Assembly (NCBI RefSeq): GCF_036373705.1 | Contig: NW_027102661.1 | Span: forward strand, 744,001 to 808,000 | Origin: Amia ocellicauda | Lineage: Eukaryota > Chordata > Actinopteri > Amiiformes > Amiidae | DNA: 64,000 bases | Reading direction: 5' to 3' | In this document: piece after piece, positions 18,687 through 30,653 of the stretch | Position numbering within the stretch: the stretch's first letter is position 1 | Layout: the number at the start of each line of letters is the position of its first letter | Program-made: the position numbers and the translations under genes | Notes under the pieces: generated by a model | Told to the model about the DNA's origin: nothing | Databases searched by the model: none | Seen by the model: the letters and a program-made list of their open reading frames with translations, nothing else

Positions 18687-19022
18687 TTAACCCACTCTGG
18701 AAGCTAGAAGACTGGTTAGGAAAGGCACGGCTATGCTCAACAGCGGTCCTATAAAACCCCCGGTTTGATTAATCTTCTTTCTTTTTCTTTTAATAGAATA
18801 CTTCTTATTAGCGATGATCTTGATAACCGCTTTTTGTTTTTTGAGTTTAGAATGTTGAGAAGGGGTTAGGGGTATATTACCGCGTAAGATGTTAAAAGCT
18901 ATTTCACACAGGGTCTCGATCAAATCCGAGGGGGCCCCTGCCAGCACAGCTTTCCTATGGCGCGGGCTCCTCTCAAATAACATTTGCAAAAGCGGCAGAT
19001 TTCTTTTAATCCGAACAGACAT
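18687..19022 (-). CDS. pX/mu-like small basic virion protein (unit 2)
   Basis: 111 residues, as in unit 1 (831-1166), with a few substitutions (RSPRHRK and LAGAP). Same basic core and hydrophobic end. Confidence 0.75.
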   Translation of the reverse strand: MSVRIKRNLPLLQMLFERSPRHRKAVLAGAPSDLIETLCEIAFNILRGNIPLTPSQHSKLKKQKAVIKIIANKKYSIKRKRKKINQTGGFIGPLLSIAVPFLTSLLASRVG

Positions 19023-19028
19023 TCTTAT

Positions 19029-19700
19029 TTATTTCCTTTTCTTTAGCACATAGACTGCCGGCCAATCGTGCGGGCACAAACCTGTTCTTAGGCGAAAGTC
19101 TTCTGGGGTTTGTGCATTTAATTTCGCAATCAAGTACCCGTAGGGTTTTTTGGTGACATCCTCAAATGCCTCCAAAAAGAACTTGGTCTGGTTAGGGTAC
19201 ATTTGACGAGCCAAGACGGTGACCTGTAGTTTATCTCTGGGGTTTTTAAAAAGAATTATATAATTGGCATATAAATTAATAGTGCGGCTTTTTTTACCTT
19301 GAAAAAATAGATTTTTAACTAAATAAATAATACTTTAATTCCTATGATGAGTGTACTTTGTGAAAGCTTTTTCCACTTCACTGTTGTCACCGGCCTGCTC
19401 CATCAGGTCATCAAGGATCACTAGGTTAGTTTGACCGGGCGGGAACAAGTCATCGCCACACAACGAGGCGGGGAGACCTTGCACAAATTTCAGATTATTT
19501 TTTTTCGAAGCCAAATCATCGTAGAGAGGTTGCCAGCAAGAGTAACACCACACTATGTTGTCAAGAGCTTGGGACACGGTTGCGTCCACATCTTCTATGA
19601 TGTTCTTTATAAGATAGCTCTTCCCCGAATTGGAGGGACCGGCTATAATACAGGAGAAAGGGTGTTGAAGTCTGTTATCAAAACCACCGCTAATATCCAT
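19029..19700 (-). pseudogene. ATP: Packaging ATPase, nonsense (unit 2)
   Basis: Same gene as 1173-1844, with Walker A intact near the N-terminus, but TAA at 19335-19337 cuts it after 121 residues, between Walker B and the following strand. The stop is private to this unit. Confidence 0.88.
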
Positions 19701-22700
19701 AAGGCAGAGTGGTATAATCAGTCTTCAACACTCTTTTATTGTACACCACTCTGAACCGTTTGTTTAGTGATCTATTTTCCAACGTGTACCCCTTTTTATT
19801 GCGATAGATCTGATTTCCGGCTGTAATAATCTCACGAGGAGGCGCGTCTTTCTCGTTACAAAACTTTCTACCAGGGTCGTCAGAGACTTGATGTTAATGA
19901 GCTTGTTGTTACAATGGTTCAGAGTGAAACCCTTAACTTTCATACAGGTCTTACCCGCAGCCGTTCTGTATGCGTAAGTCTTAGGACCCCCTGAAACAAA
20001 CTCCACTATGTGGTCCTGAGGATCTAGTTCGCTCGTTAACTCCCCAAGGTAGTCCCCGAGGGGAGGGACCCAATCCCCTGGCCTGGTGACAAAGATTACA
20101 GAGTCAGTATCATGATAGAGCGTGCGTTCCTGCAACTGATCCATTAAGTTGTACAGTTCAAGCCGGGCGTAAGCCGTGGTAAAAACCGCTATGAAAACAT
20201 TAACGTTCCCCTGTTTGGTGGGGAAATCTTTAGGGGCCCTCCACTGGACCTGTGCCACGTGGTCATTTAAGAATTGAAAGTGTGATACTGCATGTTGTTT
20301 GGAAAACATAAATTCTATAAACTGTTCAGGGGTTTTAATCAAGGTTGTGTTTAGATGGTAATTTCTTTCCCCAAACTTACCCCACAGACTGTTTAAAATC
20401 AGTTTGGACATTTGTCTCTTGGTGGGGATTACAGTTATGTTCCCCAGCACTAGACGGATCCCTTCCTTTTCAAAATATTGCTAAACGTATCGCTCTTTGG
20501 CCGCGGAGTCAACACACCATGAGGGATAGCCCGATGCCTCCTGTTTCCCTTTCAGATGGGTCATAATGTAATCAGCAAAAAGAGTATCAGATTTTTCAGA
20601 AAAATGCCAAACCTCATACACCTTACCGACTCTGTAACCTTTCTCCACCGCCTTGTCAAGCTCAATGCTACACCAGACACCCGTCAGCGCTCTCTCTTCA
20701 TCACTGTGCAGACAAGAGGTAGTTTTATTTTCAGTTTCCACACACGTTCTACACAGAGGGAACATCAATTTTCCCGAACACCTGTAAGGCAACACGGGTA
20801 AGAACAGCTCGCGAGGAGGGTACATGGTGACTTTGATCAAACCAAAGTAATGTCCGATTTCGAGAAAGTCACGATAAACAATGGTTGGACGCCCCACCGG
20901 GTACATTTTGGTCTTGTTGACATAAGGGTACAGACTGGTGAAATCATAGTAATCTACTCTCTCACCCTCCTTTACCTCATAATGTAAACAGAGGGCGTTG
21001 GTACGACCCCCAAATAACGCATCCCGGGGCTCAAGACGTTCAGGAAAGTCCAAGGTTTCCATAAACCGTTGTACCCCCGCATCCTGTTGCTTCAGGGTCG
21101 TCCACTCGTGTTCCCAAATCACCAGCACGTTCAAACCATAGGTGTTTTTTAAAGTTTCAATTCGTTCCTGGAAATCATAGTACATATCACTGCAGAGTTT
21201 TTGTGTTACGGGGTTAAAGGTGTTTGGGTCGAAGCACTGAGGACAGCCATGGTAAATACAACCTGCAAACTCATAAGCGGTACGCCGCCCGGACACGTCG
21301 CTAAAACCGTCTAAGTAGTAAGGCCCCATTTTGACTTCCCCTTGATTTAAAGCATGTCTGATGAAGATGTTATCCCGGGCACTCAGGTATTCCAGCCACT
21401 GTATGGAGACAGTCGAAAAGTTCTTTTGTCTAGCACGATAGTTATCAGAAGTGGTGACCGCTATAGTGTTTTTCTGCAAGAAATTGGACCGATACATTTT
21501 CATGCAGAGAGACGCTATGGTCACACTTTGCAAAGGGTCGAGACCCGATGTGTTGATAACCTCGGCGCGGAAACGCACAAAGGCTTCTTTAAGGATCACC
21601 ACATCATTTTTACAATAAGCGGCCATCTCTTCTCGGTCATCAAAAACACCTCCCTTAACCGTATTGTACCATTTAAAGAATTCCTCCCTCTCATGAGACA
21701 TCATAGTATCAACCCCATAATAAGTGGCGGGCAGGTAGGACCCTCGATAATTTTGAGTGTCCATAGTATTAAAAAAATGGCAGAACCAACCTTTCTTCTG
21801 AGCCTCAAAACCCAGAGCCTTAGGCAAAGCGCTCAATTTCATGGGGATGAAATTTAACGAGTCTATGTAACGTTAGTTGAAAGCTTCGTCGGTGAAACAC
21901 ATGATCTTGCTACCCTGAGCTATTATTTTTGGGGTCACCCCATTTTCCACCAGATACTTCATCAAAATGTAAGAATCATAACCCTTAGCATTGTGGGCAA
22001 TAAATGTGTAATTGAGGTATTTTGGACCGCGATACCGCGTAAAGAAATCCCTGACACAACTCTCACCGCTAGCTGACCACTCACGATCCAACATGTCAAT
22101 ACAGAGTATATAATTAGCAACGTGGACCCCGTTTTCTTGCCGGCATTCAAAAGCAAAAAAGACATACCGGTTGTGCGGCGGCTCCTTTTTAACCGGCTGA
22201 ATAAAGCACTGGTGTTCGGACCCCGGGGTTAAATCAGCATTACAGATCCTGCATCTCGGCTCCAGACATTTGTGTGGTTTAACCTCATGAAAACGGTACT
22301 GGAGGCAACACTGCGGGCAATATTTAGTTTGATCACAATAACTCCGTTTTTTAACCCCCTCAGCAGCGGCCCTCTGTACCTTATGCTCGGAAAAACAGAA
22401 CGCTGAGAGACAAATCCTTAAGCAATCTTTACATCGGATGGTAGGGGCCAAACCCTTACGACATTGCGGATTGAAACAGACGTTACAGTAACCGTCACAT
22501 CGGTGCTTAAGCTTATCATTGAAGGCCTTATAACACCAATGACAAACATACGAACAACCCAAAAAAGCCGTCAAACTCTTTATTCCAAAGTAATGACTAT
22601 CACTTAGGAAGAGAAACAGTGTCTGTGTATGGGTTTCAGGATGTGTCTGAAATTTCACAAATACTTCCTTTACCTCACAACGGTACCACACAACAATTTT

Positions 22701-23027
22701 TAAAGACAACAACTCCTCAAACTTGGTGATGTCTGAAAAGGCAACCATCTGTTGAGAGTTTAAGCCGGCCCTCTGATGAAGCATTAAAGCTTCTTGCAGA
22801 GCTTGGGGTTCAGGCATGTCGGGGGTGAGTAGTTTTATTAAACTGTAAGCAAAACAGAGCTTATTGTCCCCACTGGAACTCACCACTAATTGCCTGAGCT
22901 TGGTCCTAATTATGTCGTTCTTCAAGCATTTCGACAGTCTTCTAAGCGCCCCACCCTCAGGGTTACGAACCACATTCATTACCAGAGACAGACTTTCATC
23001 AGCTATGATGGCTGCGTTACTTTGCAA
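19690..23027 (-). pseudogene. POLB: PolB, broken (unit 2)
   Basis: Same domain order as in unit 1. Breaks: the shared TAA at 21873-21875, a private TAA near 20481 (just before the KLILNSLWG block), and a one-base deletion near 19855 (tctcgttaca) shared with unit 3 that shifts the C-terminus. Confidence 0.92.
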
Positions 23028-23800
23028 TAACGCTTCGATTTTAGCCAGACGTCTAAATTATCTCCACTCAGCATTACAGATAGGTTACTAAACAAATCAT
23101 CCCCTCTGAGTTCTAACTGTACAACATCTCGAGGTCTGACCCTTTCAGCAACCTGTTCAAGCATTTTCTGCAAGGCCTCGTGTATGTTGACAAATATTTC
23201 TGCATAATTGTCACAATTTAAAAGTTCTGCAAAATTAAAACGCTGAATCATTTCAAAATTGTTATAGGCCGGTCTATCTATAATCACGGGATCACTGGTA
23301 CTCTTGGACACATCATCATTTTGAACAAAGCCTTCACCCCCTACATTCTCACAGAGCATGTCCTCCACAGCCTTATCAGTCTCAGAACCCTCCACATTCC
23401 GAACACCCCCACTGCTGACATCTACAAAACCCCCTTTTTGAGGAGGCTCATTTAAAGCCTGTAAAAGTCCTTCAAAGATATCCAACCGGTTAATGTCAAG
23501 ACCCTCCTCTATAGTGATGGCTGCTTCTGCCGCCATCCTGTGTTCTAATTGTCTCAAATCATTTATAATAGGGGCAGAATTTGGTCGGGGTAGCTCCTCC
23601 AAAGCCTCCACCATTTCAAACAAATCGGGGTGAACTAGGGGGTGAACCTCTATAAGCGCTACCGGTGGGAGGTGGTTATTTAGATCATTGACCATCTGTA
23701 ACAGGTCGGGGTTCACCGGTAAGTCTGTTAATTCACATTCTATCGGTGGTAATTGGGGGTTATTTAAATCATTTATCATTTGTAATAGTTCCAGGTTCAT
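23003..23800 (-). CDS. Repeat-bearing ORF overlapping PolB (unit 2)
   Basis: 265 residues from ATG; the same three PxLLxM repeat segments as 5148-5945, here with LLQMINDLNN in the first, making the first two repeats nearly identical. Overlaps the PolB frame at its 3' end. Confidence 0.6.
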   Translation of the reverse strand: MNLELLQMINDLNNPQLPPIECELTDLPVNPDLLQMVNDLNNHLPPVALIEVHPLVHPDLFEMVEALEELPRPNSAPIINDLRQLEHRMAAEAAITIEEGLDINRLDIFEGLLQALNEPPQKGGFVDVSSGGVRNVEGSETDKAVEDMLCENVGGEGFVQNDDVSKSTSDPVIIDRPAYNNFEMIQRFNFAELLNCDNYAEIFVNIHEALQKMLEQVAERVRPRDVVQLELRGDDLFSNLSVMLSGDNLDVWLKSKRYCKVTQPS

Positions 23801-23983
23801 TGGGACATCAGAGGAGTTCACAACAGGGCCGGGGATGTTCTCTCGGGAAGGTCTTTTTGGGGCCCTAGCTTGTTCATAATCCTTTAGTTTGTGAGTTCTT
23901 TTACCAAGTCAGGACATTTTTTAATTTATTTTTTATTTTTCCAACAACCCACAATAGTAAGGCGTTTTGTGTCTATTAAAACA

Positions 23984-24585
23984 TTAAATACGGTACAATT
24001 CGTTAGTAAGGGTATTAATAAGGATGTTTTGGCTCTCTATCACCAGGTTTTGCCCCACTAACACAAGTCTTTGATTTTGTAACAAAGTATGTAGCAACTC
24101 ATGCCGACCTTCAGGATGTAGCTCCGGGGGCTGGTGGCCTGGCTCAGCTTCAAAGGATGGTCGCTCCGGTAAATCTCGGTCGAAGGAGGCAGGGAGCGAG
24201 CGTATACTCATGGACGGAGACCAAGAAGGCCTTTGCGGTGACACCCTGGCCAAGCGCGGGGTACTGTTCCGCGTTTCTGTAGCCAAGAAACGGGTCTGGG
24301 GGGACGATGTTGAAACCAGGCCGTCGTTGGGTGGTGTGTCAGCCCTGACTGACGGCGACCCCTGAGGTTGTTGGATGCCTGTATTTGTTCCGCCCGACAA
24401 TGCGGCGGGCTGAATCTGGGGTGTTGAATTACTCCCAGAAGGCTGTGGCCTGAGTAGATGTTGGGGGGTCTCCAAGACCACCGTGGGGGATCCTCTCGGT
24501 GATCTCACCGGGGAAGATGTTTGATCCCACTTAGACGGGGTAATTGTCCTCAATAGCTCATTCACAGAATGACTATCCCAAGAGT
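23984..24585 (-). CDS. Pro/Ser-rich ORF, probable 3' exon (unit 2)
   Basis: As 6129-6730, with scattered substitutions and no break. The palindromic CCCAAGAgTCTTGGG at the proposed splice acceptor is kept. Confidence 0.5.
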
Positions 24586-25096
24586 CTTGGGAAGAATAAA
24601 AATATACATTACATTTACATCTTTAAACGGCGACAGAAATCAAACTTAAAACAACATGTCCAGGACATTCAAAACCTTTAGCTTTTTTAGACCTTTGAAA
24701 ATAGCCTTAGACATTCACTACAACGCCTTATTATTTACAGACAATATATTTATTAGGACTTGATAATAAATGTAAAACAGAGAAGCCGCTGTAAATAAAC
24801 TGTTTCTTAAATGTTTCTTTAAAAACTGTAATATTGTTAATAAAACACACACACACACAGCAACATTTCATTTTTAAACGAACCTTCCAAGTGTAAACGC
24901 TTCCTGATCCCGGGACTTCCTGTTTCACAAACGTTTTCACGATCTGTTTAAATATTAAATACAATGAACACCTTCAAGCCTTTTCCTACAACCACTTTAA
25001 AACAGAAGTATAATAGCGGGATATAAGCCAAACAACTTACTAAACCCTTTCGGACGGCTTTACTTCCTAACCAGACGGTACAGCAATCGGTCATTT
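24586..25096. other. Non-coding stretch (unit 2)
   Basis: Equivalent of 6731-7241, with a (CA)n tract near 24844-24859. No gene seen. Confidence 0.5.
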
Positions 25097-26024
25097 CTAA
25101 ACACGTTCCCCAGAAACAAGCCTAGACCTGTCCGGACTTCTAAAGATCTTTCCCAGAACCCCCCGCCCTACAGGAAACGGTCACCCATCGCTTAAATATT
25201 AGCCCTCAACGGGCAAACAAAGCTCTTTTAAAAACATTAAAGTTTGAAAGATCTTACTTACCTCCACAGAATAATCGTTTCTTATGTTTTTCGGCTGGTT
25301 TAGCTTTTTGCACCGCTGTGAAGGTAAGAGACATGTTTAACCTTTAACCACACCGCTTTATAAAAAGCTTTAACCTCTTACAGGCTGCAGATATATACTC
25401 ACAGCTATCAGATACCGGGGCTGACGGCCTTTCAGATTCTTGAAAGGTTACGGTTCTCGAAGGTAAAACGAAACAAGCCCTCGATGTGGAAGGCCTTTCG
25501 TTGTCTCGAACCACGTTTCTTAATACTGTTAGACAGGATAATTTTTTTAAATTAACAAAACTGGACTCAAACATCTTACAGAAACGTTATACAAACAAAC
25601 AGGGGTTTAGTTCTTACCCGGTCGGCAGACAGCCTGTCTAGGGACAACCACTTCTCTTGGTCGATCCTCAGAGACATTAATCACAGGCCTTTCGATAGTT
25701 TCTGTGTAATTAAAGAGACCGGCATTAATATATATTAAAACGTTTTCATAACTCTAATGAGCCGCTTCAAAACCACACACACCCATGCATAAGAACCCAT
25801 GAGCGCAAACACAAAAATCTTACCGTCGTTGTTCCAGATGATCTCCTCAGCGTTGGGAATTAACTCCTGTTGACTGGCTGAAAAATAATTTTACAGAACT
25901 TAAAACAGATGTTATAGCCTTATTTACAATACATGCACACAACACGCTCTGAGTCAATGAAAATAATCTGAAGACTTGCCTAAAAACTCGTTTAAATCGA
26001 ATCGCTGATGTTGTTTCCGGACAT
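25097..26024 (-). pseudogene. Six-exon right-end gene with exon 1 deletion (unit 2)
   Basis: Exons by homology to unit 1: 25980-26024, 25824-25877, 25618-25701, 25403-25525, 25262-25315, 25097-25167. Exon 1 is one base shorter (tcgaatcgctg against tcgaagtcgctg), which shifts the frame after about 10 codons. All splice signals are otherwise kept. Confidence 0.55.
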
Positions 26025-26600
26025 TGTTGATCTTTAGTCTTAAATCGAAAGGTCAGTATGAGTCTGTCGAGCTGAAGACCAGACCTTCATACTTATACTG
26101 ATGGCCACATGCCGGATCTGCTTGTAAGGCATTGTTCTGGTCTGGCCTTTGTGCCACCCTGTTACCAATTAACATATCAAAACCAACCAATAAAATGACA
26201 CTGCATCAAATTTCAAATAGAAACCAAGATGGAGACGATCTCTCTCCTCTCTACTCTAAACTTTTATTAGAACCTTTTGGTCTCTCAAAAAAACATTTTT
26301 AAGCATCAAGACCTATAGTCAACAACCACTAAGAATATTTCAGGCCTTTATAAGCGCTAAAAAACAACCTGAGCCTAGAAAATAACTATAAAGATCAAAA
26401 ATAACTAGCGCTTTTACAGTGATTTTTTTATTTATTTTTTATAGCGATGCTTTGTTTGGTATTAAACAAGTCACAAACTACTCAGAACAGCGTTTATCCC
26501 CGCAAAAGAGATATTTGGGTTTATTTTACAAAGCTTATAAATTATATAGGTTAAAAGTATTCTGAATGTTTTGATATCACACGCCATACCTACTGTTGTC
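26025..26600. promoter_or_regulatory. Upstream region of the right-end gene (unit 2)
   Basis: Same TATA-like box and inverted GGTCTGG-type motifs as in unit 1, then AT-rich DNA up to the deletion junction at about 26600. No gene seen. Confidence 0.45.
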
Positions 26601-26897
26601 TTCTACACCTTACGGTAGCAACAAATCTAACTACTGCTTTACTTTAACAATAATAATGACGGCGACCACGATGACAACAAGAACAACAACAACAAGAACA
26701 ACAACAACAACATCATCATCATCATCATCATCAGATTTTAATTAAAAGTGGCTACACCAGCGTTTACAATTTCAACCTGTCGACGGACGGACGCTCTGAG
26801 TGCATCGATTGCGGGCACTCCAATGAAGAAAAGACACCCACCGCCTCCGGGGAACCACGAGGGCAAGCTTGACGAAAAGGGTCAGCCCTCAGTAGGC

Positions 26898-26970
26898 TGT
26901 TTCCGCCCGGTTTCGAACCGGGGACCTTTCGCGCGTTAGGCGAACGTGATAACCGCTACACTACGGAAAC
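26898..26970 (-). tRNA. tRNA-Val (AAC)
   Basis: A 73-nt gene with all stems perfect: GTTTCCG acceptor, TTCGC/GCGAA anticodon stem around CTAACGC, CCCGG/CCGGG T stem. A TTTT run lies about 20 nt downstream on the minus strand. The best preserved tRNA-Val-AAC in the window. Confidence 0.93.
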
Positions 26971-27842
26971 TGACACCGCTGCCTCTTGCTTCAAATGGTT
27001 ACCGTTAAAGCCTGCTGGTAAAACGGGCTCAGGTGTTTCAGGTCGGCTAGGCTGTGAGATGGCGTCTGAAGTGCGGCGAAAGGATGCCATTTTCACTGAC
27101 CTGTTTGGCATTGCTAAAGGGCACATCAGGACACTTCGGAAACTCTTTTAAAGGCAGGACGCCCTGCGCTCTGACAGTGCCTGCACTTAACCCAACAAGG
27201 TGATGCTGAATGGCTTGTTCAAACGTCTGGTGGTCTTCCTTCACCACCAGACTATCAGAGCTATTGTGCCTTCTACACCTTACGGTAGCAACAAATCTAA
27301 CTACTGCTTTACTTTAACATTAATAATGACGGCGACTACGACGACAACAAGAATAACAACAACAACATCATCATCATCAGATTTTAATTAAAAGTGGCTA
27401 CACCAGCGTTTACAATTTCAACCTGTCGACGGACGGACGCTCTGAGTGCACCGATTTCGGGACACTTCGGAAACTCTTTCAAAGGCAGGACGACCTGCGC
27501 TCTGACAGTGCCTGCGTTTAGCCCAACAAGGTGATGCTGAATGGCTTGTTCAAACGGCTGGTGGTCTTCCGTCACCACCAGACTATCAGAGCTATACTGC
27601 GCCTTCAACTAGATAAGAGTAACAGCAATGTCGCCGATCCTGCTACGGTCGTATTGTAACAGCAACAACATGTATCGATTTTAAAAGTGTCAGTTCCAGT
27701 GCCTCACAAAGCTACCCTTCTGCGATCGTTTGTTCTCAAGGTCAGGATTTCTTGCCACTCCGAGGAAGAGAAAACGACGGCCGGCCTTGGGGCAGAGAGA
27801 TGGCGACGGGTAACACGGCACTGGCACGCGTGCACCGCAGGT

Positions 27843-27915
27843 TGTTTCCACCCGGTTTCGAACCAGGGACCTTTCGCGTGTGAGGCGAACGTGATAGCCA
27901 CTACACTACGGAAAC
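27843..27915 (-). tRNA. tRNA-Val (CAC)
   Basis: Anticodon loop CTCACAC in a perfect stem; the last acceptor pair is a G-T wobble (plus strand tgtttccaccc) and the T stem has one wobble. Likely still foldable. Confidence 0.85.
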
Positions 27916-28810
27916 CGACCCGTCCTGGTGTTTCAAATGGCTCCCATCGAAGCTGGCTGGTAAAACGCGCACAGGGGTTTCCCGTGGGCCAGCCTGTGAG
28001 ATAAAGGTTTCTATTTTCACTGACCTATTTTGCATTGCTCAAGGGCACATCAGGACACTTTGGAAACTCTTTCAAAGGAAGAACGCCCTGAGCTATGACA
28101 AGACTTACACTTACCCCAACAAGGTGATGCTCAATGGCTTGTTCAAACAGCTGCTGCTCGTCTTGTGCCACCATCAGACAATCACAGAGCTATTGTGCCT
28201 TCTACACCTTACGGTAGCAACAAATCTAACTACTGCTTTACTTTAACAATAATAATGACGGCGACCACGACGACAACAAGAAAAACAAGAACAACAACAA
28301 CAACAAGAACAAGAACAAGAACAACAACATCATCATCATCATCATCATATTTTAATTAAAAGTGGCTACACCAGCGTTTACAATTTCAACCTGTCGACGG
28401 ACGGACGCTCTGAGTGCACCGATTTCGGGACACTTAGGAAACTCTATCAAAGGCAGGTCGCCCTGCGCTCTGACAGTGCCTGCACTTAGCCCAACAAGGT
28501 GATGCTGAATGGCTTGTTCAAACGGCTGGAGGTCTTCCGTCACCACCAGACTATCAGAACTATACTGCGCCTTCGACTACATAAGAGTAACAGCAATGTC
28601 GCTGATCCTGCTACGGTCGTATTGTAACAGCTACAACATGTATCGATTTTAAAAGTGTGAGTTCCAGCGCCTCGCAAAGCCACCCTTCTGCGATCGTTTG
28701 TTCTCAAGGTCAGGATTTCTTGCCACTCCGAGGAAGAGAAAACGACGGCCGGCCTTGGGGCAGAGAGATGGCGACGGGTAACATGGCACTGGCACGCGTG
28801 CACCGCGGGT

Positions 28811-28883
28811 TGTTTCCGCCCGGTTTCGAACCGGGGACCTTTCGCGTGTGAGGCAAACGTGATAGCCACTACACTACGGAAAA
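28811..28883 (-). tRNA. tRNA-Val (CAC), weakened
   Basis: Anticodon CAC and T arm are intact, but the first acceptor base is T instead of G (unpaired) and the anticodon stem has one wobble. Borderline between gene and pseudogene. Confidence 0.65.
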
Positions 28884-29453
28884 CGACCCTTCCTGGTGTT
28901 TCAAATGGCTCCCATCGAAGCAGGCTGATAAAACGCGCACAGGCGTTTCCCGTGGGCCAGCCTGTGAGATAAAGGTTTCTATTTTCACTGACCTATTTTG
29001 CATTGCTAAAGGGCACATCAGGACACTTTGGAAACTCTTTCAAAGGCAGGACGCCCTGCGCTCTGACAGTGCCTGCACTTAGCCCAACAAGGTGATGCTG
29101 AATGGCTTGTTCAAACGTCTGGTGGTCTTCCTTCACCACCAGACTATCAGAGCTATTGTGCCTTCTACACCTTACGGTAGCAACAAATCTAACTACTGCT
29201 TTACTTTAACAATAATAATGACGGCGACTACGACGACAACAAAAACAACAAGAACAACAACAACAACAACATCATCATCATCATCATCAGATTTTAATTA
29301 AAAGTGGCTACACCAGCGTTTACAATTTCAACCTATCGACGGACGGACGCTCTGAGAGCACCGATTTCGGGCACTCCAATGAAGAAAAGCCACCCACCGC
29401 CTGCGGGGAACCACGAGGGCAAGCAGGACGAAAAGGGCCGGCCCAAAGCAGGC

Positions 29454-29526
29454 TGTTTCCGCCCGGTTTCGAACCGGGGACCTTTCGCGCGTTAGGCAAA
29501 TGTGATAACCGCTACACTACGGAAAC
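29454..29526 (-). tRNA. tRNA-Val (AAC), weakened
   Basis: Anticodon loop CTAACGC and T arm intact; two substitutions in and next to the anticodon stem (plus strand gcaaatgtg). TTTT follows about 20 nt downstream. Confidence 0.7.
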
Positions 29527-29836
29527 TGACAACGCCACCTCTTGCTTCAAACGGTTACCGTAGGAGCCTGCTGGTAAAACGGGCTCAGGCGTTTCAGGTC
29601 GGCTAGACTGTGAGATGGCGTCTGAAGTGCCGCGAAATGATGCCATTTTCACAGACCTGTTTGGCATTGCTAAAGGGCACATCAGGACACTTCGGAAACT
29701 CTTTCAAAGGCAGGACGCCCTGCGCTCTGACAGTGCCTGCACTTAACCCAACAAGGTGATGCTGAATGGCTTGTTCAAACGGCTGGTGGTCTTCCGTCAC
29801 CACCAGACTATGAGAGCTATACTGCGCCTTCAACTA

Positions 29837-29842
29837 CATAAG
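29837..29842. repeat. Target-site duplication CATAAG, left (unit 3)
   Basis: Same six bases as before unit 2, directly preceding the left terminus. Confidence 0.88.
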
Positions 29843-30027
29843 AGTAGATAGTAGGGTTTTTTGGGCGCGGCCTATTTTGTTATGACGTATGCCCTAAGCT
29901 TATTAATATTCCTACGTCATAATTGGGGGGCGTGATTTTAGGTAGAGTTATTTCCTTAATTATTCCTACGTCATATCCGTCAGAAAGTGTACACCCATAA
30001 AACCCTGAACAACAAGGCCACCCATAA
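29843..30027 (+). repeat. Left terminal inverted repeat (unit 3)
   Basis: 185 bp, one difference from unit 2 (GTGTACACC, matching the right-end copy), so about three mismatches to 62391-62575. Same three TGACGTA-type sites. Confidence 0.9.
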
Positions 30028-30145
30028 ATACCCCCACCCCTCTGAAGGCAACGCCCCGAAACTCTCCTCTCTATTTAAGAACCCGCGCTTCTTTTAGGCA
30101 ATACCTCTTTAATTCTCAGCTTCTGAAACATCCCGCTTCTTCAAC

Positions 30146-30550
30146 ATGTCCAGCGACATCAACATGAAACCCCGCAAGAAACAATCCCGGGCAAGGGTTC
30201 CTGTACTCACCAATTTGAAGATTGAATGCTCCTGGGTGTTGATCTGGGGGGCTCGACGGGGTTACCGCTTTAAAAGGGATCCCAGCTATGTTGGAGTGGA
30301 GCTTCTTGCTTTGGGAGAGAAGGAGGGTACGTTGGAACCTTTTGAGACGGTAATTGAATACTCTTATGAGGACTGGTTGAAGGTGATGGCCTGGAGAGAT
30401 CTGGGGCTTGTGGATAAGACTCTAGAAGGCTTGCAAGAGGGTCCAAGAGAATGCGAAATGGAGTCTCCGACTCAGGGTTTTGAAAGGTGTGAATGGGAAA
30501 GCTTGCAGAACTACGACAGACGACGTGTGGGGTTTTGGAGGGGGGTCTGA
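30146..30550 (+). CDS. Unrecognised first rightward gene (unit 3)
   Basis: 134 residues, two substitutions from unit 2; carries the same short C-terminal tail. Confidence 0.55.
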   Translation: MSSDINMKPRKKQSRARVPVLTNLKIECSWVLIWGARRGYRFKRDPSYVGVELLALGEKEGTLEPFETVIEYSYEDWLKVMAWRDLGLVDKTLEGLQEGPRECEMESPTQGFERCEWESLQNYDRRRVGFWRGV

Positions 30551-30653
30551 CGGCTCAGGGGCTACTCTCTTCTAAGAGGGCGGTGTGTCGTGACGTAGTG
30601 AAGAGATAGGATAAAAGGTGCAACAATTCATTCATGGTTTAAAATTAAAGAGA

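Larger units (their letters stand above)
11297..26600 (+). mobile_element. Polinton/adintovirus-like element, unit 2
   Basis: About 15.3 kb, with a complete left terminus (AGTAGATAG...) and a deleted right terminus joined to tRNA spacer at about 26599-26601, exactly as in units 1 and 3. It contains nine rightward and seven leftward genes. Lesions: integrase (two stops), minor capsid frameshift, pVI-like (two indels), major capsid start codon, ATPase stop, PolB (several), and a one-base loss in exon 1 of the spliced gene. Confidence 0.93.
26601..29842. repeat. tRNA-Val cluster spacer 2
   Basis: The longest spacer in the window, 3.2 kb, with four tRNA-Val genes on the minus strand alternating AAC, CAC, CAC, AAC, the hairpin block and (ACA)n(TCA)n tracts at 26690-26732, 27345-27380, 28270-28348 and 29235-29288. 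It is bounded by the right-end deletion junction of unit 2 and the CATAAG of unit 3. Confidence 0.85.
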